This document shows, piece after piece, positions 6,873 through 12,783 of a stretch of DNA of 15,033 nt. The stretch is from JACPRB01 sp964468745 (GTDB lineage Bacteria; Planctomycetota; MHYJ01; JACPRB01): contig CAYXVY010000234.1 of the NCBI GenBank assembly GCA_964468745.1, positions 1-15,033 on the forward strand. Reading direction: 5' to 3'. The notes under the pieces are model-generated. The model was not told the DNA's origin, searched no databases, and saw nothing but the letters and a program-made list of their open reading frames with translations. The translations under genes were made by a program, and so were the position numbers. Positions within the stretch are counted from its first letter, which is position 1. Each line of letters starts with the position of its first letter.

Positions 6873-7250
6873 ATGAAACGTGCAGCCGCCATTCGTGCGT
6901 GCGCGTGCGGGCAGGAGAACGTCCTGCTGATGCCGATCGCCGCGTGCGGCATGGAGACGATCTGGGACGTGCGTTGTGCAGGGTGCGGCGCGCATGCGTG
7001 GTTCGATGCGTTGGCGGACGCGGACTTCCGGCGTGCGCTCGCCGAGGCCAAGCACACGGTCGCGGAGGTCGTCGCTCAGCGCGAGGAGACCGATCGGCGC
7101 TTTGCGACGCTGCTGCCTCCGTGCGCGTGCGGCGGCCGACGCCATCTCGTTCGGGAACTCGAGAAGGAGCCGTGCGCCGCGTGCGGGAAGCCGCTGGCGG
7201 CGGGTGCGCTGCGCGAGGCGGCGCCGGTCGACGAGCCGTCCCTGCGCTGA
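6873..7250 (+). CDS. Small protein with two zinc-ribbon-like Cys modules, unknown function
   Basis: The 125-residue product has two similar halves. Each contains a CxC pair and then a CxxC pair: Cys10/Cys12 (ACACGQ) with Cys35/Cys38 (CAGCG), and Cys84/Cys86 (CACGG) with Cys101/Cys104 (CAACG). An extra Cys25 lies in the first half. The Ala/Glu-rich middle (44-80) is probably helical. This pattern suggests two structural zinc-binding ribbons, which could bind nucleic acid or protein; I cannot name a family. An ATG at 6864 would add three residues, but it overlaps the TATAAT box. The ATG at 6873 lies seven bases beyond that box and is preferred, which would make the mRNA leaderless. The gene diverges from pabB, and its stop abuts the convergent rocA stop with no gap. 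Confidence 0.75.
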   Translation: MKRAAAIRACACGQENVLLMPIAACGMETIWDVRCAGCGAHAWFDALADADFRRALAEAKHTVAEVVAQREETDRRFATLLPPCACGGRRHLVRELEKEPCAACGKPLAAGALREAAPVDEPSLR

Positions 7251-7256
7251 TCAGCG
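7245..7256. other. 12-bp palindrome formed by abutting convergent stop codons
   Basis: CGCTGATCAGCG spans the TGA of the zinc-ribbon gene (7248-7250) and the TGA of rocA on the other strand (7251-7253). The genes meet with zero spacing and no terminator hairpin of useful length separates them. Transcripts from each side probably overlap in antisense. Confidence 0.6.
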
Positions 7257-8849
7257 ACGTGGCTTGGCAGGCGGCTTCTTGGGCTTCTTCGGAGGCCCGA
7301 TCACCTTTTCGCTCACGGTCTTCGCCTGCATGAAGAGGAGCAGGTAGTCGCGGCCGCCCGCCTTCGAATCGGTGCCGCTCATGTTGAAGCCTCCGAAGGG
7401 ATGGGCACCGACGAGTGCGCCCGTGCACTTGCGATTGAGGTAGAGGTTGCCGACGTGAAACTCGTTCGCAGCGCGCGCGAGCTTCTTCCTGTCGCCGCAG
7501 TAGATCGCGCCGGTCAGACCGTACTCCGTGCCGTTCGCGATGCGCAGCGCGTCGTCGAGGTCCTTCGCCTTGATGACAGCCAGAACAGGGCCGAAGATCT
7601 CCTCCTGCGCAATGCGCGCGTCCTCCTTGACGTCCGCGATCACGGTCGGCTGGATGAAGTAACCGGCGCCCGCCTCGGTGGCGGCCGCGCCGCCGGCGAC
7701 GAGACGACCCTCGCGCTTGCCGACCTCGATGTACTCGAGGATCTTCCGGTACTGTTTCTCGTCGATCACCGCGCCGACATTCGTGTCGCCCTTGCGCGGA
7801 TCGCCGACCTTGAGCTTCAACGTGCGCTCCTTCACGAGCGCAATGACCCGTTCGTAAACCGGCTCGGTGACGATGAGTCGGGAGCACGCGCTGCACTTCT
7901 GTCCCTGAAATCCGTACGCCGCCTGCACGGCGCCGGTCGCGGCCGCCTCAATGTCCGCATCGTCGTTGACGATGATGGCGTCCTTGCCGCCCATCTCGGC
8001 GACGACGCGCTTCAGCCACCGCTGGCCTGGCTGGACCTTTGCGGCGCGCTCGTAGATGCGGATGCCGATGTCCTTCGATCCGGTAAACGAGACGAAGCGC
8101 GTCAGCGCATGATCGACGAGGTAGTCGCCGACTTCGCCGCCGGGGCACGGGAGATAGTTTGCGACGCCAGGGGGGAGGCCCGCCTCTTCCAGGATTCTGA
8201 ATGTCTTGTAGGCAATGAGGGGCGCCGTGGACGCCGGCTTCATGATTACGGTGTTGCCCGTCACGATGGCCGCCGTGGTCATGCCGGCGAGAATCGCGCA
8301 CGGGAAATTCCACGGCGATATGACGATGCCGAGGCCGAGCGGGATGTACTCGAGGCGATTCTGTTCGCCGGCGACGGGCGTCACGGGATTCTCCGACGCA
8401 TACCGCAGCATCTCGCGGCCGTAGAACTCGAGGAAGTCGATCGCCTCGGCGGTGTCTCCATCCGCTTCGACCCACGTCTTTGCGACTTCGAGCACCATTG
8501 TCGCGTCGAGCTCGAAGCGGCGCTTGCGCATGATTTCCGCCGCGCGGAAGAGCACGTCGGCCCGCTCCTTCGCGGGGGTCCGCCTCCACGTCTCGAACGC
8601 CGCGACGGCGGTCTGCACGGCCCGCTCGGCGAGCGCCCGGTCCGCCTGGCAGACCTGCACGATCACCTGGGACGGATTGCTCGGGTTGCGGCGCTCGAGG
8701 ATGGCGGGCGTCTCGTACGTCTTGCCGCCGATGACAGGGGCGATCCTCCGGCCGAACTCCTTCTCCACCTTTGCGATCGCCGCTTCGATGCCCTTGCGGT
8801 CGTCGGCCTTGGAGAAGTCTCGAATGACTTCGTTCGTGAAGGCTTTCAT
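7251..8849 (-). CDS. rocA: L-glutamate gamma-semialdehyde (1-pyrroline-5-carboxylate) dehydrogenase
   Basis: The 532-residue aldehyde dehydrogenase oxidises glutamate semialdehyde to glutamate with NAD+, the second step of proline catabolism and a step in arginine breakdown. Visible motifs are PWNFP (179-183), MKPAS (203-207), FTGSKDIG (255-262), VAEMGGKD with the general base Glu285 (283-290) and FQGQKCSACSR (314-324). In the last, Cys319 is the likely nucleophile, and this wording is typical of P5C dehydrogenases rather than other ALDHs. EEIFGPVL and GGFNMSGTDSKAGG occur near the C-terminus. The protein ends in a basic Lys/Pro tail (PPKKPKKPPAKPRR), unusual for the family. No proline dehydrogenase lies in the window, so this is a monofunctional RocA-type enzyme rather than a PutA fusion. 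The start at 8849 is only about 11 bases beyond the T-run of the prx terminator and has a weak ribosome binding site (GAGCGAG). Confidence 0.93.
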   Translation of the reverse strand: MKAFTNEVIRDFSKADDRKGIEAAIAKVEKEFGRRIAPVIGGKTYETPAILERRNPSNPSQVIVQVCQADRALAERAVQTAVAAFETWRRTPAKERADVLFRAAEIMRKRRFELDATMVLEVAKTWVEADGDTAEAIDFLEFYGREMLRYASENPVTPVAGEQNRLEYIPLGLGIVISPWNFPCAILAGMTTAAIVTGNTVIMKPASTAPLIAYKTFRILEEAGLPPGVANYLPCPGGEVGDYLVDHALTRFVSFTGSKDIGIRIYERAAKVQPGQRWLKRVVAEMGGKDAIIVNDDADIEAAATGAVQAAYGFQGQKCSACSRLIVTEPVYERVIALVKERTLKLKVGDPRKGDTNVGAVIDEKQYRKILEYIEVGKREGRLVAGGAAATEAGAGYFIQPTVIADVKEDARIAQEEIFGPVLAVIKAKDLDDALRIANGTEYGLTGAIYCGDRKKLARAANEFHVGNLYLNRKCTGALVGAHPFGGFNMSGTDSKAGGRDYLLLFMQAKTVSEKVIGPPKKPKKPPAKPRR

Positions 8850-8860
8850 GGATCTCGCTC

Positions 8861-8900
8861 AAAAGAAAAAGGGCCGGGGAATTCTAGACCCCGGCCCTTT
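8861..8900 (-). terminator. Intrinsic terminator of the peroxiredoxin gene
   Basis: A perfect 12-bp stem pairs AAAGGGCCGGGG (plus-strand 8868-8879) with CCCCGGCCCTTT (8889-8900) around a nine-base loop. Read on the minus strand it is followed by TTTTTCTTTT (8870-8861, partly inside the stem). It starts eight bases after the prx stop and is a textbook rho-independent terminator. Confidence 0.9.
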
Positions 8901-8910
8901 CGATTGTCTA
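8881..8910 (-). promoter_or_regulatory. Candidate rocA promoter nested in the prx terminator
   Basis: On the minus strand TAGACA (8910-8905, 5 of 6 to TTGACA) overlaps the prx stop codon. TAGAAT (8886-8881, 5 of 6 to TATAAT) lies in the loop of the terminator hairpin, with an 18-base spacer. Transcription would start near 8874, inside the descending arm, so the rocA mRNA would lack the ascending arm and could not form the terminator. Leader length would be roughly 25 bases. Confidence 0.55.
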
Positions 8911-9588
8911 CAGACTCTTCTTCGTGAGATAAAAGTCGAGACGCTCCACGTTCGTGAGCGCGAGACGCTCGTCGACTTCCTTCTCGGTCTTCGGCGGCGG
9001 CACGATGACCTTGTCGCCCGGCTTCCAGTTCACGGGGCAGGCAACGCCCTTGCCGTCGGCCGTCTGGAGAGCGTCGACCACGCGGACCACCTCGTCCACG
9101 CTGCGGCCGACGTTGAGCGGGTAATAGATGATCGCGCGGATCGTGCCTTTGGGGTCGATCGCGAACAGGGCGCGCACGGTGACGGTGGCGCTCTCGCCGG
9201 GGTGGATCATGCCGTAAAGCTCGCTGATGCGGCGGGTCGAGTCGGCGATGATCGGGAAGGGGAGGCGGATGTCCATGATCTTCTGCAGATTCTGGACCCA
9301 CGCGAGATGGCTGTGAATGCTGTCTACCGAGATCGCGATCAAGCGCACGCCGCGCTGGTCGAACTCCTTCACGCGACGGCCGAATTCGACGAGCTCCGTG
9401 GAGCACACGGGCGTGAAGTCGGCGGGGTGGGAAAAGAGAAGCGTCCACTTTCCTTCGCGCCACTTGCCGAACGTGACCTCGCCATGCGTGGTCTGCGTCG
9501 TGAAGTCGGGCGCCGCGTCGCCGATGCGGGGCATCGAGGACCGTGCGACGGTAGCGTCAACTCTGGGGGCTGCAACAGGTCCGCACAT
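8908..9588 (-). CDS. 1-Cys (Prx6-type) peroxiredoxin
   Basis: This 226-residue AhpC/TSA-family thiol peroxidase reduces peroxides through Cys62 in FSHPADFTPVCSTE, with Thr59 and Arg139 as the other conserved active-site residues. The long C-terminal region with GKGVACPVNWKPGDKVIVPPP is characteristic of the Prx6 subfamily. Cys184 lies there and could act as a resolving cysteine. The start at 9588 has a strong GGAGG five bases upstream and gives an 18-residue Ala/Arg-rich extension (MCGPVAAPRVDATVARSS) before the usual Prx6 start MPRIGDAAPDF. The internal Met19 (codon 9534) lacks a ribosome binding site. TGTAAT on the minus strand (9609-9604) is a plausible -10 box. The gene diverges from cmk and ends at a strong terminator, so it is probably monocistronic. 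Confidence 0.92.
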   Translation of the reverse strand: MCGPVAAPRVDATVARSSMPRIGDAAPDFTTQTTHGEVTFGKWREGKWTLLFSHPADFTPVCSTELVEFGRRVKEFDQRGVRLIAISVDSIHSHLAWVQNLQKIMDIRLPFPIIADSTRRISELYGMIHPGESATVTVRALFAIDPKGTIRAIIYYPLNVGRSVDEVVRVVDALQTADGKGVACPVNWKPGDKVIVPPPKTEKEVDERLALTNVERLDFYLTKKSL

Positions 9589-9635
9589 GAAAACCTCCAA
9601 ACAATTACAGGGAAGACGACGAACCCTAACGCATG

Positions 9636-9661
9636 TGCGCAAGCTGCGCAAGGACTACAAT
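9636..9661 (+). promoter_or_regulatory. Candidate cmk -10 box with tandem TGCGCAAG repeat
   Basis: TACAAT (9656-9661) lies nine bases before the cmk ATG. Just upstream are two adjacent copies of TGCGCAAG (9636-9643 and 9645-9652), where a -35 element would be expected but none is clear. The repeats could be an operator. The 82-base prx-cmk spacer holds nothing else beyond the prx ribosome binding site and -10-like TGTAAT. Confidence 0.4.
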
Positions 9662-9670
9662 ACGGTTGTG

Positions 9671-10315
9671 ATGCGCAAGCCGGTAATCACCATCGACGGG
9701 CCCGCAGGGGCAGGGAAGTCGACGGTTGCACGCGAAGTCGCTCGTCAGCTCCGTCTTCTGTTTCTCGACACGGGTGCCATGTACCGCGCGATGACGTGGA
9801 AGGCGCTCGATACGGATGTCGATGTACGCGATGCGCCTGCGCTCGCCGCGATGGTGCGCGCCACGCATCTCGACATGAGTCACGGCCGGGTGCTTCTCGA
9901 CGGACGCGACATCACCCAGGAGATCCGCACGGAGAAGGTGACGGAGAGTTCGAGGTACATCGCGGATCCCCCGGAGGTGCGTGCGGAGCTCGTGCGATTG
10001 CAGCGCGAGATCGGCCGGGCCGGCGGGCTCGTGACGGAAGGGCGCGATCAGGGATCCGTCGTGTTTCCCGACGCAGAGTTTCGCTTCTATCTCGACGCGT
10101 CGATCGCGGAGCGCGCCCGGCGGCGCCATGAGGAAATCGGCGGCGATCTTGAGGCGCTGCGGAAGGCGATTGCGGCCCGCGACGAGAGGGATCGCGGGCG
10201 GCCGGTGGGTGCGCTCACGGTTCCGCCCGGGGCGCTCGTCATCGACTCGTCCGGGCTGTCGATCAAGCAGGTGGTAGGGCGGATCATGGAGGCGCTCGAC
10301 GGCGGTGATGCTTGA
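9671..10315 (+). CDS. cmk: Cytidylate kinase
   Basis: The 214-residue kinase phosphorylates CMP and dCMP with ATP. It has the P-loop GPAGAGKST (10-18, Lys16), DTGAMYRAMTWKA after it, the RDITQEIRTEKV CMP-binding region, the VTEGRDQGSVVFPDA motif (most bacteria have GRDIGT) and the Arg-rich lid RARRRHEEIGG. RDQG in place of RDIG is, to my memory, seen in planctomycete enzymes. It is slightly shorter than the E. coli protein (227 residues). ATG 9671 is chosen; an in-frame GTG immediately before it (9668) is the alternative. There is no Shine-Dalgarno sequence, but a TACAAT box lies nine bases upstream. The gene is followed by the acyltransferase gene and rpsA, and the cmk-rpsA linkage is widespread in bacteria. 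Confidence 0.95.
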   Translation: MRKPVITIDGPAGAGKSTVAREVARQLRLLFLDTGAMYRAMTWKALDTDVDVRDAPALAAMVRATHLDMSHGRVLLDGRDITQEIRTEKVTESSRYIADPPEVRAELVRLQREIGRAGGLVTEGRDQGSVVFPDAEFRFYLDASIAERARRRHEEIGGDLEALRKAIAARDERDRGRPVGALTVPPGALVIDSSGLSIKQVVGRIMEALDGGDA

Positions 10316-10340
10316 TTCCCGCGGCCGACACGCCTAGAAT
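10312..10340 (+). promoter_or_regulatory. Candidate internal promoter at the cmk stop codon
   Basis: TTGATT (10312-10317, 4 of 6) overlaps the cmk TGA. TAGAAT (10335-10340, 5 of 6) follows after 17 bases. Transcription would begin near 10348, about six bases before the acyltransferase ATG at 10354, which has no Shine-Dalgarno sequence. Confidence 0.5.
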
Positions 10341-10353
10341 CCCACCTCCCCAG

Positions 10354-10953
10354 ATGCGCTGGTGGTACCTCGGCTGCAAACTCGTGCTTCGCATAAGCGG
10401 CTGCGCGATGTGGAAGCTGAGGGCGCACGGCACGGAGAACGTCCCGAAGAGGGGCGGGGTCCTGCTGGCGGCGAATCACCAGAGCTACCTGGATCCGCCG
10501 ATGGTGGGCAGTTGCCTGGATCGTGAGATCCACTACCTGGCCCGCAAAACGCTCTTTGATATCCCGATCCTCGGCCGGGTAATCGTCGCCATGAACGCAT
10601 TTCCAATAGCACGGGACAGCCGCGACGTGAAGGGGGTGAAAACCGCAATCGACCGGTTGAGGAACGGAGCCGCTCTCCTGGTTTTCCCGGAGGGTACCCG
10701 GACGCGGGACGGTCGCATCGGCCGCATGAAGGCCGGTATCCGCCTGTTGGCGGAGCGCGCCGCCGTCCCCATTGTCCCTGTCCTCATCGATGGCGCGTAT
10801 CAGATCTGGCCCAAAGGGAGGCCCATATTCCACCCTCTGGGCGAGATGGATATCGTGTTCGGCCGCCCGCACGGATTGGACATCTTCGAAGGCGAAAATC
10901 TGCGCGACGCGGTCTTGGGACTCAAACGGGAAATACCGAGGCATAGGAGATAA
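10354..10953 (+). CDS. plsC: PlsC-family 1-acyl-sn-glycerol-3-phosphate acyltransferase
   Basis: The 199-residue enzyme carries the acyltransferase HX4D motif NHQSYLD (41-47, His42 and Asp47), the RDSRDVKG substrate-binding block (88-95), FPEGTRTRDG (111-120) and VPVLIDGAYQ (141-150). It should acylate lysophosphatidic acid to phosphatidic acid at the inner membrane face; the N-terminal segment (MRWWYLGCKLVLRISG) is hydrophobic. A TTG at 10312 overlapping the cmk stop would add 14 residues (starting IPAADTPR after the initiator), but these look unlike the family. The TTG coincides with a -35-like element, so ATG 10354 is preferred. It lies between cmk and rpsA, an arrangement known in several bacterial phyla. 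A different acyl-acceptor specificity cannot be excluded. Confidence 0.9.
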   Translation: MRWWYLGCKLVLRISGCAMWKLRAHGTENVPKRGGVLLAANHQSYLDPPMVGSCLDREIHYLARKTLFDIPILGRVIVAMNAFPIARDSRDVKGVKTAIDRLRNGAALLVFPEGTRTRDGRIGRMKAGIRLLAERAAVPIVPVLIDGAYQIWPKGRPIFHPLGEMDIVFGRPHGLDIFEGENLRDAVLGLKREIPRHRR

Positions 10954-10959
10954 ATTCGA

Positions 10960-12681
10960 ATGGCGAACCGCAAACTCGTCCGCCTGCTCGGCATCAGCGA
11001 TGAATCTGCCGAGAAGACGGCGCTGGAATGCATGACGAACTTCCCCGTGGAGGTCGTCTCCAAACGCTACGAGGACAGCGTCAAGAATTTCACCAGCGAC
11101 ACCATCATCAAGGGCAAGATCCTCAACGTCGTGGGCGACGACGTGCTCGTCGACATCGGCTACAAGTCCGAAGGCGCCGTGCCGCGCACGGACTTCCCCT
11201 TCGCCGACCAGATCAAGACCGGTGCTGAGATCGAGGTCTTCCTGGAAACGATTGAGGACGAAAGCGGGATGATCGTCCTTTCAAAACAGAAGGCCGACAA
11301 GATCCGCGGCTGGGAACGCATCATCACGCAGAACAAGGAAGGCGACGTCATCAGCGGCCGCGTCATCCGCAAGATCAAGGGCGGCCTGCTTGTCGACGTC
11401 GGCGTCCCCGTCTTCCTCCCCGCGTCGCAGGTCGACGTCCGCCGCGTCGAGGACATCGGCGAGCTCCTCGGCAAGACGGTCGAGTGCAAGATCCTGAAGA
11501 TCGACGACAAGCGCATGAACATCATCGTTTCGCGCCGCAAGCTCCTCGAGGAGCAGCGTGCCGAGGCGAAGACGAAGCTTCTGGGCGAGCTGAAAGAGGG
11601 CGATCTTCGCGACGGCGTTGTGAAGAACATCGCCGACTTCGGCGCGTTCGTGGACTTGGGCGGCATTGACGGCCTCCTCCACATCACCGATCTGTCGTGG
11701 GGCCGCGTGCAACATCCGACCGAGGTCGTAAAGATCGACCAGAAGATCCGCGTGAAGATCCTCAAGGTGGACCAGGCGAGCGAACGCATCGCGCTCGGAT
11801 ACAAGCAGCTCCAGCAGAATCCGTGGCAGGACGTCGCGGCACGATTCCAGCCCGGCTTGCGCGTGAAGGGCAAGGTCGTCAACCTCATGCCGTACGGTGC
11901 ATTCGTCGAGCTGGAGCCCGGCGTCGAAGGCCTCGTCCACATCAGCGAGATGTCGTGGACGAAGCGCATCAACCACCCGAGCGAGGTGCTCAACGTCAAC
12001 GACGAGGTCGAAGTGCAGGTCCTCGCGATCGACATCGACAAGCAGGAGCTGTCGCTCGGCCTGAAGCAGACCGAGGCGAATCCGTGGGACCAGGTCGAGG
12101 ATAAGTACAAGGTGTACCAGCGCGTGAACGGCAAGGTGCGCAACACCACCACGTACGGCGCGTTCGTCGAACTGCAGGATGGCATCGACGGGCTGCTCCA
12201 TATCAACGACATGTCGTGGACGAAAAAGGTCGTCCACCCGAACGAGGTCGTCAAGAAGGGCGAGACGGTGGACGTGGTCGTGCTGTCCGTCGACAAGGAC
12301 AAGAAACGCATCGCGCTCGGCCTCAAACAGCTGACGCCGAACCCGTGGGAGACGTCGATTCCTGAAAAGTACAAGATCGGCAATGCCGTGCGCGGCCGGA
12401 TCTCGAAGCTGGTCAGCTTCGGAGCGTTCGTCGAACTCGAGAAGGACCTCGAGGGTCTGCTCCACATCTCGAAGGTGGACAAGGAAACGGAGCAGGCGGG
12501 CCTCAACGCCGGCGATCTCGTCGAAGTGAAGGTCGTGAAGCTGGAGCCTAACGAAGGCAAGATCGGCCTCTCGCTCTCGCGCGTGGTCGAGCGTGCCAAG
12601 CCGAAGGAACCGGCGCCTGCAGCGCCCGCGGCGCCCGGAGCGCCTCCTGCGGCGACTGCTCCGAAGACCGACGGCGCTTAA
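10960..12681 (+). CDS. rpsA: 30S ribosomal protein S1
   Basis: The 573-residue protein contains six S1 RNA-binding domains, beginning at about residues 48, 128, 216, 300, 387 and 475. Repeats 3-6 show the strong consensus GAFVxL...GLLHIxDMSW. The first two are divergent, as is normal because they bind the ribosome. It recruits mRNA to the 30S subunit. The C-terminus is an Ala/Pro-rich tail (about 549-573) beyond domain six. AGGAG (10945-10949) lies ten bases before the ATG, and the gene begins six bases after the acyltransferase stop. Codon choice is strongly C-ending, consistent with high expression. A perfect 14-bp hairpin follows the stop. Confidence 0.97.
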   Translation: MANRKLVRLLGISDESAEKTALECMTNFPVEVVSKRYEDSVKNFTSDTIIKGKILNVVGDDVLVDIGYKSEGAVPRTDFPFADQIKTGAEIEVFLETIEDESGMIVLSKQKADKIRGWERIITQNKEGDVISGRVIRKIKGGLLVDVGVPVFLPASQVDVRRVEDIGELLGKTVECKILKIDDKRMNIIVSRRKLLEEQRAEAKTKLLGELKEGDLRDGVVKNIADFGAFVDLGGIDGLLHITDLSWGRVQHPTEVVKIDQKIRVKILKVDQASERIALGYKQLQQNPWQDVAARFQPGLRVKGKVVNLMPYGAFVELEPGVEGLVHISEMSWTKRINHPSEVLNVNDEVEVQVLAIDIDKQELSLGLKQTEANPWDQVEDKYKVYQRVNGKVRNTTTYGAFVELQDGIDGLLHINDMSWTKKVVHPNEVVKKGETVDVVVLSVDKDKKRIALGLKQLTPNPWETSIPEKYKIGNAVRGRISKLVSFGAFVELEKDLEGLLHISKVDKETEQAGLNAGDLVEVKVVKLEPNEGKIGLSLSRVVERAKPKEPAPAAPAAPGAPPAATAPKTDGA

Positions 12682-12692
12682 TCGTCGATATA

Positions 12693-12729
12693 CAGAGGGG
12701 GCCGTGGATGAGCTTCACGGCCCCCTCTG
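12693..12729 (+). terminator. Strong hairpin after rpsA, probable terminator without a T-run
   Basis: CAGAGGGGGCCGTG (12693-12706) pairs perfectly with CACGGCCCCCTCTG (12716-12729) around a nine-base loop, 11 bases after the rpsA stop. No poly-T follows; a GATCCC repeat starts at the last stem base. It could end the cmk-plsC-rpsA transcript or protect its 3' end. Confidence 0.65.
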
Positions 12730-12758
12730 ATCCCGATCCCGATCCGGATCCCGATCGG
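12729..12758. repeat. Tandem GATCCC hexamer repeat with internal dyad
   Basis: Five head-to-tail hexamers occur: GATCCC, GATCCC, GATCCG, GATCCC, GATCGG. The middle forms the perfect palindrome GATCCGGATC (12741-12750), and CCGATC (12733-12738) pairs with GATCGG (12753-12758). Function is unknown. It lies between the rpsA hairpin and glmS, where a glmS promoter would be expected, and I see no convincing promoter there. Confidence 0.6.
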
Positions 12759-12783
12759 TGTCTCGGTAGCGGCATGTGACGCT

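Noticed and set aside
6849..7145. N-terminal extension of pabB back toward 7145
   Set aside because: The extra residues are low-complexity Arg/Ala-rich, run antisense through the zinc-ribbon gene and precede the point where PabB similarity begins.
9633..9671. A 12-codon open frame (MCASCARTTIRL) whose TGA overlaps the cmk ATG as TGATG, a possible leader peptide
   Set aside because: It has no ribosome binding site and contains the likely -10 box of cmk, so it would not be on the mRNA if that promoter is used. It is probably chance.
10312..10353. TTG start for the acyltransferase overlapping the cmk stop
   Set aside because: It would add residues unlike the family, and the TTG coincides with a -35-like hexamer; ATG 10354 fits PlsC length and N-terminus better.
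12604..12681. Low-complexity Ala/Pro tail of rpsA as a frameshift artefact
   Set aside because: The frame stays open with consistent codon use to the TAA. Such tails after the sixth S1 domain are common in S1 proteins.
12682..12783. glmS ribozyme or riboswitch upstream of glmS
   Set aside because: The spacer is only about 100 bases, is taken up by a simple hairpin and hexamer repeat, and shows none of the ribozyme core I would recognise.
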